64,000 bases of DNA, taken from positions 36,212,001 through 36,276,000 of the forward strand of contig JARDYH010000004.1 of assembly GCA_029215795.1 (NCBI GenBank). Reading direction: 5' to 3'. The position numbers and the translations under genes were made by a program. The number at the start of each line of letters is the position of its first letter. Within the stretch, counting starts at the first letter, position 1. This DNA comes from Anniella stebbinsi (taxonomy: Eukaryota > Chordata > Lepidosauria > Squamata > Anniellidae). The notes beneath the pieces were generated by a model. It was not told the DNA's origin. It saw only the letters and a list, made by a program, of their open reading frames with translations, and did not search any database. Of the stretch, positions 53,557 to 62,219 are shown piece by piece.

Positions 53557-53875
53557 TAGGGTGACCGTGTGAAAAGGAGGACAGGGCTTCTGTATCTTTA
53601 ACAGTTGTATAGAAAAGGGAATTTCAGCAGATGTCATTTGTATGCATGCAGCACATGGTGAAATTCCCTCTTCATCACAACAGTTAAAGCTGCAGGAGCC
53701 CTGCCCTCTTGACTAGATACAAAAGAGGAAGGGCTCCTGCAGCTTTAACTGTTTTGACGAAGAGGGTATTTCACCAGGTGCTGCATGCATACAAATGACA
53801 CCTGCTGAAATTCCCTTTTCTATACAACTGTTAAAGATCCAGGAGCCCTTTTCTCCTTTCCATATGGTCGCCTTA
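53557..53875. mobile_element. Fold-back hAT-like MITE, copy 9
   Basis: 319 bp from tagggtgacc to ggtcgcctta with all four arms. Instead of a direct 8-bp duplication, the flanks are inverted: ctcctgag on the left and ctcaggag on the right, extending to ttccctcctgag against its inverse. Confidence 0.9.
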
Positions 53876-53909
53876 CTCAGGAGGGAATGACTATCAAACC
53901 AGTTTGAGG

Positions 53910-54030
53910 TTGAGGCTGCAATCCTATACCAGGGAGTAAGTTACAGGAGTAGCTTACCTGGGAGTATGTTCTATTGAACTCAGTGGGTCTTATTTCTCAG
54001 TGGCCATGTATAGGATTGCACTGTTAGTCT
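53910..54030. mobile_element. AGGATTGCAGCC-type palindromic short repeat
   Basis: From aggctgcaatcctatacca through gaactcagtgggtctt to tataggattgcactg; carries an extra agtagcttacc segment. Confidence 0.7.
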
Positions 54031-54179
54031 GTATTCTTGATATGCCCTAAATCAGTCCATAAATCTGAAAGACATGAGAGCTAATACTAAATCTGGTAGC
54101 ACCCATACGTCTCAAACTATGATATTCTGCCTCTTCCTATTCCTGCCTGTAGCCTTCATTTCTCTACACAGGTTCTACT

Positions 54180-54420
54180 TCATGTTCCCCCATCATCAGA
54201 GGTGTGGCGAGCATCTACAAGGGATGGGGCCATTTTGGCTGTGGCACTCAGATTGTGAAATAGTCTCTCCAGAGATGTATGCAGGTCCCCTGCACTGGCC
54301 AATTTCTGAAGGTAGTATTCCAAAGAGTGTATATAGACCTTCTTGAAAGTTTGCCTCTATAAAATGTCTTTATTGTCATTTTCCTCATTGTTATTGATGT
54401 CAATCTTATTAAGTATTATT
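54180..54420 (+). pseudogene. Probable L2-type C-terminal fragment, very decayed
   Basis: The string gggccattttggctgtggca followed by ctcagattgtgaaatagtct matches the place of the FSVVAPRLWNSL block, with stops. Confidence 0.45.
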
Positions 54421-54540
54421 GGCTCATTTTATTTATTGTAAGCCAATGAATTCAGTGCAATGGCAGAGTGAATTCAATCTCCACAACCCTTTGTTGAGCA
54501 GTCAAATGCCCATTACTGTCCTTTGTTCCTTATCGGGTTC

Positions 54541-54890
54541 CTCTAGACGATCGATTTACGGCTCCTTTAAGGCGCATTACCAATTTTACCTCTTTACGAA
54601 CGAGGCTTAAATTAGGCGTGCAGACGATTTTTATCCTCGTAAATGCGCATTTTTGATTTCGCATTAAATAGCGACTTTTAATTTACTTCAATGGTTCCCC
54701 GTTTGAGCATCGATATATGCAGTTGATAATACGATTAAACGCATGTAAACAACTTTAAAGCGCATTGTATGGAGCCTGTAATTCGCCTCCACGCCTCTCA
54801 TATATAGGTATTAGGCGTAAATTCGACTGTAAGCTAAAGCGCATATTCGGAGAATCAGGCGTAAAACCGATCTCTTCTAGAGGGGACCAA
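54541..54890 (+). mobile_element. CTCTACAAGA-type MITE, copy 3
   Basis: Starts ttcctctagacgatcgattt and ends gatctcttctagaggggacc. The interior matches 137-497: ctttaaggcgcattacca, aatagcgacttttaatttac, gtaaacaactttaaagcgca and gaatcaggcgtaaaaccgat. Confidence 0.75.
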
Positions 54891-54924
54891 CATCAAGAAC
54901 ATAGCAATGCCTAAACTAAAGTAG

Positions 54925-55070
54925 GGGCGGAGAATCTGTGGCCCTCCATATGTTGTGGGACTAGAGCTCCCATCATTCCTGACCATTGGCCATGTGAGCT
55001 GGGGCTGATGGGAGATGGAACTGAACATCTTCTGGAGGACCACCTGTTCCCCACTTTTGGCCTAAAGGAG
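54925..55070. mobile_element. Palindromic ATCTGGAGGCCACCAG-type repeat, copy 6
   Basis: From cggagaatctgtggccctcc through tgaccattggccatgtgagc and ggctgatgggaga to gaccacctgttccccac. Confidence 0.72.
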
Positions 55071-55074
55071 GAAC

Positions 55075-55490
55075 TATTTTCCCCCACTTTTTGTAAGTAC
55101 AACTCACAACACAATGATTTTCAGAAGCCCATGCAGATAAGAGTGCCTGGAAATACTGAGACTGCTGACAAACAGAGCAGGCATTTGCTCCAAGAGCGCA
55201 TTGCTCCTCTAAGTGGAATGTGGAACGATTGTAGAAGACTTCCAGTCACCCTCAGTTGTTTTGCAAAAAAGTGGCTTTTTGCACAACGAATCTTGATTTG
55301 ATGCCTGCTGTTTGACATGCCACAGTATGTGAATTTAAAACTCCACCCTGAAAAGCAGCATACCATAGGCAAAGATTTCATATCACATCACTCCAAACAC
55401 AATGTTTTTCACTGGGGCAGTGCAGTTCTGAGTTATGACTGATATCAATCAAGGGCTTAGTGTTCATTATATTTCTCAAGTGCCAGCAGA
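55075..55490. other. No gene recognised
   Basis: Short ORFs only. Confidence 0.5.
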
Positions 55491-55496
55491 GTTTTA

Positions 55497-55671
55497 GAGT
55501 GCTTCCAGATGGATGGCTCCTAGTGCCACTAACTGGAAGACATTGTGCAGCAATTCGATACCTCCCCCCCCCCCCACACACACACCAGTAACAGAGATTC
55601 TGCAGCAAGGAAAAAGATGGAAGAAGTGATGGGAAAAGACAGGAGGGCTGTGACTTGAAAACTATGAGCTT
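55497..55671. mobile_element. GTGCTTCCAGAT-ended MITE, copy 2, left part
   Basis: Starts agtgcttccagatggatggc. The interior agatggaagaagtgatggga matches 15600-15838. The right end (gcctaatctggaagcatcct) lies at about 56060-56078, on the far side of a TTTCTACATGAG-type MITE. Confidence 0.68.
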
Positions 55672-56000
55672 CTCCACACGAGTGATGTATTGCATGCTTG
55701 TGATTGGTCACTCACGGAAGTTTGCGGGTCTTTTTCATGATGTCATCAATCTCCAATATCTCTCCCACAGTTTTCAAGCATAAATCAGTCATTTTATAAC
55801 CCCCCAAAATGCTGTAATAAATCAAAACTGCACAATAAAATAGCGCCATCTGCTAGGGGTATAACTGAAACATGTAGGAACTTGCAAAAACAAGGGTGGG
55901 GGAAGCACATGTATTGTGCTGATCGTTAAACCTGCAAAGACTCCAGAAGACAAAGCCCTGGTAAGGCTGTGGGATTTTTGTCAAATGTGGAGAAGCACAA
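55672..56000. mobile_element. TTTCTACATGAG-type MITE, copy 7, nested
   Basis: Ends gcttctccacacgagtgat and caaatgtggagaagc are inverted. Shares attggtcactcacgga and tagcgccatctgctaggg with relatives. It sits inside the GTGCTTCCAGAT-ended MITE. Confidence 0.7.
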
Positions 56001-56149
56001 TGATATCTGCCCCTCCCCCTTTAAAATCCATGAATGAGAGGAATGGCATGAGAAAAGCCTAATCTGGAAGCATCCTTAAATGTGGGAATAAGAGAGCATG
56101 CTAACCTGTAAAATATAATACTAATTCTTATGGTTGTCTTGATCTCCCT

Positions 56150-57110
56150 GCAATCACTTTTCAAAGTTATATCTATCAGCCCCTTCAGTGAAGAAACCCA
56201 AGTCTTTGCCTATTCTGAATAAAAGTCTGACTATGCCTTCTTCCCACAGTGTGCACAATCTCTGGGCACTGATACTTAAAGAACTGACAAGCCCCCAATC
56301 CTTGTTCATCAACTTTAGACAGCATAGGCAAACACCACTGGTTGTCTTCCTGCCCATAACCACCTTGCCTTGCATTTTACTCAACACACCAGAGCAGACA
56401 TCAAAAGGAACATGAGGATCTGAACACCAAAGATTATTATAATTGAATGAAGGGCCAAATTGAGCCCCACCCATACTGAAGCTATAATGTTCAACCTCAG
56501 CAATAGTCTCAATGGTGTCGTGGTAGTGCAGGCACTCATCATGACCGTCCCAATAGCCACACCCCCAAAGAGCATCCAACAATTCAGGCAGCTCTGTTGA
56601 TCTATATCAACAAACCAGTTCTGGCAGTTTTCATCTACACCAAGAGCAGGTCTTTGGTAAAGCTTAATTGTCCATTCCAGACCCCAAAATACTTTGTGTA
56701 CAACAGGGAACAATATATTGTTGCAGGGGAAAAAATATTTTCCCCCACAGTTACTGTGAGGATTGCGCCTCAGCCCAGAAGGGACAGGAAAGGCTAAGGA
56801 GGTGGGGTGGCAGATGGTGTCATAGACCCTGCTAGTAAAACAAAATGTCCTGGCATTGCATCCCTGTAAACTCTGGATCCACTACACCATTAGTCTCAGT
56901 GATCTCGTATTCCATAGTTATAGCAATCTGCGCAGCAGCATCTCAGCTCACTTTCTGCTTCCTAAGCAATTCAGGATATCGCAGCAGCATCTCAACAGGA
57001 CCAAGATTATGCCCAACAAGTTCAATTTGATTTCTTTAAACAGCTGAAGTTGTTGCAAAATTTGGACTGCCCATTGAAGCACCTGATATTCAAAATCACA
57101 TCTGATCATA
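56150..57110 (-). pseudogene. Unidentified decayed coding-like block
   Basis: On the minus strand a 142-codon frame (56154-56582) and an overlapping 110-codon frame (56381-56713) look like two parts of one broken reading frame shifted near 56550. Further 5' (56850-57110) another frame is coding-like but has stops. The 142-codon frame is Cys-rich and ends LGFFTEGADRYNFEK. A related segment recurs at 57926-58005. I do not recognise the protein. It could be a retroelement-derived gene or a pseudogene of a host gene; no terminal repeats or splice pattern decide between these. Confidence 0.35.
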
Positions 57111-57430
57111 ACCAGGGCCGGCCCTACCATGAAACAGAGTGAGGCAGTTGCCTGAGGCAGCAGCTTTGGGGTGTCATAAAAGGGGCAGCAAATTGTTAGC
57201 AAAATACTTAGTTATTATTGTATTCCTACTGCCAGGGATGGGTAGAGGTGCTTATGGGGTTTCCTTCTTCATATACCAAAATAATTTGAATGGCTTTGGA
57301 TACTATACACCTTGATTCTTTAAGGGGTCTGTTTCAGGTAGCAAAAATGCCTTGCTGCTCTGCTTCAGGTAGCAAAATGTCTTGGGCTAGCCCTGATCAC
57401 AGCAGACAGATTACAAAAGTGCTGGAGAAG
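57111..57430. repeat. GGCCGGCCCTACC-type repeat-like stretch
   Basis: Opens ccagggccggccctaccat and holds two copies of ttcaggtagcaaaa (57333 and 57365); a closing gggctagccctgat may be an inverted end. Confidence 0.4.
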
Positions 57431-57795
57431 GAGCATAAAAAGTGGATACTTATTCATTTGCATCAAGTCCAAGGATTCTTTCTGTCATGCACATGTGTGC
57501 TCCTGCCTCACCTACCAGACATACATCCCTACCCTCCTCCCTTCCTCTAACTTTGAAGGAACATTTGTGGTCCACAGAAAGCACACTAATATCTGCAAAA
57601 TATAATGGGCAGAATCTGCTGTCACACGATTGGACATCCATTTGCACAATGGGAGCATTTCCTCTCTCCTTCCTGCAGCAGTTGTTGTCCTCACCTTCGA
57701 AAAGAAACCCTGCTCTGAAAGGTTCCCCACCTGGAGTTGGGAGACCCTTTTGAGCATATTTTGGGGTGGGGTGAAGGAATCATCGCATTTCTGCT

Positions 57796-57880
57796 AATTT
57801 GCTTTGGGTGGAATACAATGAGGTCTTTCCACTGATGGAACTGTTTCAAAGACCTCATTGTATTCCACCCAAAGCAAATT
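57796..57880. repeat. Perfect 33-bp-arm hairpin
   Basis: Left arm 57796-57828 and right arm 57848-57880 are exact inverses, with a 19-nt loop. The left arm starts aatttgctttgggtggaata. No known small RNA or transposon end recognised. Confidence 0.93.
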
Positions 57881-57925
57881 AATTCCAGGGGGGGAAATAA
57901 ATCAAACATTTTTCTTTATTTTCAT

Positions 57926-58005
57926 TGGTGTCCTGACCTTCACATAATGGCTTTTCAAAAGGAACCTATCAGCCCCTTCTGTGAGCAAACCTAAATATTT
58001 GCACA
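57926..58005 (-). repeat. Second copy of part of the 56.1-kb coding-like block
   Basis: On the minus strand it encodes a LGLLTEGADR-like string, corresponding to the end of the 142-codon frame at 56154-56582; about 54 bp align with roughly three-quarters identity by eye. Confidence 0.55.
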
Positions 58006-58009
58006 TCCA

Positions 58010-59260
58010 AATGCACGTAATTTCTTTTTCACATTTCAGACCTCAGTACTCTTTCACTGCTGAAAGGTGAAGGCAAATTCAAGTGTTAGGTTTTCCTTTG
58101 GAACTTTCCTGTCAGGTAGTACTTGGTACCACTGGCTTGACCTGGCCACCAAAGGACCTTTTAATAGTGCTGTAAAAACTCAGACAATCTGGGTGTAAAT
58201 TAATAAAACACTTTTATTCTGATCTCATGCAACAAGCTTAACATGTGGTTAATTCACTTCAATAATGCTTCATACACACATTGCAAAAGGAAACAAATTG
58301 ACAATAAGTTGATCTATGTTTCCCAGATGTGTAAACCCGAACCTAACCTAGTCCATAGCTTCTATTGCTATGAAAAGATAGGATTTCAAATACATGTTAG
58401 AGGTCAGTTGTACGTACACAAACACCCTACTTAATGCCACCTCATTTCTTTCCACAAGAACCCTGTCATGCTCCCACTGGAGGAATTCTCCTTAGAGAAG
58501 GAGCTAGAATTCCTAGAGATGAAGAACAGAACAGTCCATATGAGAAGACCAGGAGGAGCCTGGGCCACATGTCTATGCCTTCAAGAGGTGAGGGACTCTG
58601 GCTCTGAGGTAGAGGCTGAGCAAGCCCCTGCCCCCTGAGAGTGTCATTGCTTCAAGAGGTAAGCCAGTAGGGCTCCTTTGAGCAGGAGTGCTCAATTACA
58701 ATTGAGGAAAGGACTCCTCATGAGAAGGACTCTTGCCAGAGGACCACTATAGAACAACATTTGAGTCCTGAGTGGGGCTCAGAAAGCTCTGGCTTTATAA
58801 GACTTCAGTTTCAGGATAGAATGATGTTTTTGAGCAATGGCTAACAGCTCTTGTGTCTTGTTTCCCTGATCTTAGACTGCATATTGTATCTGACTGCTTA
58901 TCTGTGTTGGACCTCGGCTGCTCCTCAGACCTCTCTCTTGGAACTCTTCCCCCTTGCCTGGCAAAATGGTGCCTTTGGCCATTCCCTGTTTATTGACTTG
59001 CCTTTTGAGTGCTCCATAGTTTGCCCTAACATTGAGCCTGATTCAACCATACCAGGACAAACCCAAAATCAGGGTGTTGTATGGCCACTAGCAAAAGTCA
59101 AGTTGGCCTCATGGACCATTGTTAATTCAGTATCTTGTGGCAAACAATTGCATATTTGGAGATCATATCACAACTAACTTCATTATACCCATATAGCATG
59201 TTTAAACTGCATATATGGAATGGGATACAATGTTGCTTGTACATAATAATTTGACCTATA
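58010..59260. other. No gene recognised
   Basis: The stretch 58480-59060 has an LTR-like feel (a ctttataagac TATA-like string at about 58793, then C/T-rich sequence), but no second copy, primer-binding site or terminal repeat was found. Confidence 0.35.
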
Positions 59261-59267
59261 ATAACCC

Positions 59268-59398
59268 CTTAGTAGGCAACCTGGTACACTCCAAAAGCTT
59301 TGGGCTACAATTTCCTGAAGCCCCAGCCAGTATGGTCAATGGTCAGGGATCATGGGAGTTGTAGTCCAAAAATTTGGAAGGCACCAAGTTGCCTAACC
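59268..59398. mobile_element. Palindromic ATCTGGAGGCCACCAG-type repeat, copy 7
   Basis: From taggcaacctggtacactcc through gccccagccagtatggtcaa and gggagttgtagtccaa to accaagttgcctaacc. Confidence 0.75.
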
Positions 59399-59504
59399 TT
59401 GACTTAATACACCCACACACATATTGCTTTCCATCCAAACATCCATTCTTCAATAGATAATACAATCAGTTTACTTAACAATAACACCTCTCCTCTTAAG
59501 GCTT

Positions 59505-59840
59505 CACAACAGTAGGCTAAAATCCCACATCCTTACTGGGGCTTCTGATTCTGGATTCTTTGCAGGATTAAGATCAGCTGCTTTACATGGACGGACACAT
59601 GCTTTGAATTGAGGATGCACTTTGTTGGTAAATTCTATGTTTTCTATATGGTGTTGCTGATATATTGGATAAGCTTTGCTTATCGGGTTATCTCCTATCT
59701 TTTTGAAAGCGGAATAACTAGGGGAAAGCACAGGAGACATCCTGGAGGTTGAAGACATCATGTAAAGGACTCACAAATGTTCATGAGTGATCAGTTATGA
59801 GCATGCAATAAATCACTTATGTAGAAATGCTCTTAATATT
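59505..59840. mobile_element. TTTCTACATGAG-type MITE, copy 8
   Basis: Shares aggctaaaatcccacatcct and ggggcttctgattctggatt with 30835-31215; ends cacttatgtagaaatgctct. Confidence 0.7.
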
Positions 59841-59844
59841 TTCT

Positions 59845-60635
59845 ATAGAGTACCCAATTACACTATATATTTGGGGTTTTCCAGTTCATCATATGGGCCT
59901 TCTTGCAGGCTATTATTAGCCTCAATTGGGTTCACAGCAATGGACAGCTTTAGGTAGAATTGCAAGCCCAGGCATATGCAAAATGGTCAAGGATTTGTCA
60001 AGCCACTACTGTGTTCTTAGGAACAGTTCCCCCTCTCCTCTTTCAGAACACTGAACAGCAACTTGATACAATACTTCAGCTCAAACTTCATTTTGTATTG
60101 TAGTATGGTAAGATTCCATGTTTTCTATGCTTCCTCTAGAAAATAGCAATTATCCTAGAGTTCCTGTGTTTGGAAATGACTCAGCCTTTGTTCTTTTAAG
60201 TCAATACATTAATTAACTCATAATGAAAAGCTAAATCAACAGCTGGGGAAAATCACCCGAGCTTCTAGACTTCCAACCCACACAAACAGAGCATATGGCT
60301 TGTGGCCTTTTTTTCTCCCCTGGTACCAAGTTTATATTTGTCAAGAGAAAATTTATCTCTCTGTCTCCCCTCTTCAGTGTTAAGTAGATTTCTGCTTTGC
60401 CTGTTTCAATCTGTCACTTGTACAATCTCTCCCCACAATTGTTTTCTATTCTTAGATATTTTTCAAAATAAAAAAGAGTCATTGTATAAGCAGTCATACA
60501 TCTTAACCAGTCATAGAACAATTTAAACATCTTATCCCACAAGCTTTGATAAAAGAGTTTCCTCCAGATCTGCATAGATTTTCCTACTCCCCCCCCCCCC
60601 CCCATGAACTCAAGGATTTCAGTCTGGTTCATCTA
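59845..60635. other. No gene; C run
   Basis: Short ORFs only; polyC at about 60589-60603. Confidence 0.5.
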
Positions 60636-60637
60636 GT

Positions 60638-60718
60638 CCAGCCTTCCCGATGCTGGTTGGGGCAGATATAGTTGGAGACCAAAACATCTGGAGGGGGCTA
60701 GGTTGCAGAAGGCTGGAC
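60638..60718. repeat. Palindromic ATCTGGAGGCCACCAG-type repeat, copy 8, shortened
   Basis: Contains ccagccttcccgatgctggt and aacatctggagggggctagg, then ttgcagaaggctggact. Confidence 0.65.
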
Positions 60719-60784
60719 TAGCCCATCCCCTGCCCAAAATATGAGTTTTGACTCTACAGCCCAATCTCGACTTCAACCCCTCAC

Positions 60785-60995
60785 AATTGAAACAGTGTGG
60801 AGTAGTGCCAAGAGTATTGGACTGGGAGTCAGGAGATCCGGGTTCTAGTCCCCTCTCAGCCATGGAAACTCAATGGGTGACATTGGGCTAGTCACAGACT
60901 CTCAGCCCAATCCACCTTACAGGTTGTTGTGAGGATAAAATGGAGAGGAGAAGGATTATGGGTTGCTTAAGGAGGAAAAAAGACAAGCTATAAAT
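60785..60995 (+). mobile_element. tRNA-derived SINE with LINE-like tail, forward
   Basis: The head gtgtggagtagtgccaagag is followed by a B-box-like gggttctagtcccc at 60840-60853. The body tgggctagtcacagactctc, cagcccaatccacctt and gaggataaaatggagagg leads to a tail ctataaatgtaataaataaa. Same family as the interrupted copy at 42158-42716. Confidence 0.85.
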
Positions 60996-61054
60996 GTAAT
61001 AAATAAATAAATCAGATAAATCCAGACCTCTATGACCTGATTCCCCTGATCTTG

Positions 61055-61215
61055 GCATGGTTAACTAGTCACAGTGGCTCGTTAACCATGCTTTGAATAA
61101 CCCATGAATAACCCTTGAATAACCCATGAGCTGTTGTTCAGTTATTTGAAGGTTGCTGCCCAACCCAAACAAGCCATGCTGCCCAGGTTTGGATGACACA
61201 GCAAGCTGCATCAGC
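61055..61215. repeat. GGCTTGTTAACCATG-type repeat, copy 4
   Basis: Contains ggctcgttaaccatgctttg, repeated aataacccatga and caagccatgctgcccaggtt. Confidence 0.5.
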
Positions 61216-61227
61216 AAGGGTAATTGG

Positions 61228-61400
61228 AGAATATAAGGCAGTGAGCCTATATACACCAGTTGCTGGGGAACATGGATTGGAGGGTGCTGTTGCACAATAT
61301 CCTGCTTGTGGGTCCCTGGTCGGCAGCTAGCTGTGTGAACAGAGTGCTGGACTAGATGGACCCTTGTCTGATCCAGCATGGCTCTTCTTATGTTCTAATA
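61228..61400 (-). mobile_element. AACATAAGAAGAGCC-type repeat, reverse
   Basis: In reverse it matches 33403-33738: gagtgctggactagatggac, cttgtctgatccagcatggc and tcttcttatgttc. Confidence 0.85.
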
Positions 61401-61404
61401 TGGG

Positions 61405-61975
61405 AACAGGCCCACAGTGTTACATTCAGAAGGTAAGTGGATTGCAGAAAATGCTTACAAAGCAAATAACTCCAGTCGACATGTACATAAATGGCATTAT
61501 GCCATTTGTGACCAAATATATTAGATGAGAATCAAATTAATTTCAGGTGTTATCACAGGCATAATTTGGGCAAAGGTTTGTAAATCTCATTTAACAAATT
61601 CAAAAGACTTCAACATCTGAGAGTTTTTGATCAGGCTCCAAATGCTTCTAGGTGCTTAAGCCTTTCCTTTCCTTGATGGAAACCACCTGGACTGTTACGA
61701 AAGAGGAAAGAAACGAGACATGTGTGATCAAGATGAGCGCGTGTAAAGTTTCATTCTGTCCATTCTGGGTTAAAACTACAGGATGTTGGAGGGTTTAGAG
61801 GGAAATTCCATTCCTTAATAGAGTTCAGCAGTGGGAAAGGGCAGCCATGGAAGGTTATGCAACCCTCGTCTTTGGAAGATTTCAAGAAAAGGGTAAAAAG
61901 GCATCAATCAGATCTACTTTAGTTACTGGACATCCTGTGCAGAAGAGGGAATAGTCCCCTGTCATATATTCCTAG
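61405..61975. other. No gene recognised
   Basis: Around 61840-61930 (gggcagccatggaaggtt; tttggaagatttcaagaaaa) is possibly an old LINE piece; not assignable. Confidence 0.4.
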
Positions 61976-61979
61976 GAAG

Positions 61980-62182
61980 GCATAAACCTTGCTTTTTAAA
62001 ATTGTATTTTAAATCCCTATTAATTTCTGCATGGCTGCTCAGTTTTTATCCTGGTTGTGCTTTTATACTGTATTTTAAATTATGTTTTTATACTGTCGTT
62101 TTATATTTTGAATGGCTTTTATGGTTTTAATTTTTGTAAACCGCCCTGACAGCATCGGCTTTTGGGCAGTATAGAAATGCAG

Positions 62183-62213
<31 letters not shown>

Positions 62214-62215
62214 AT
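61980..62215 (+). mobile_element. L2-type LINE 3' UTR and tail
   Basis: T-rich 3' UTR, then aaaccgccctgacagcatcg and gggcagtatagaaatgcagt, then (AAAT)n to 62214. Confidence 0.85.
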
Positions 62216-62219
62216 ATAT

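Noticed and set aside
57796..57880. miRNA gene call
   Set aside because: Perfect 33-bp pairing without any mismatch and no conservation evidence; kept only as a hairpin.
58480..59060. LTR retrotransposon promoter and leader
   Set aside because: A TATA-like string is not enough; no paired LTR, primer-binding site or pol domain was found.
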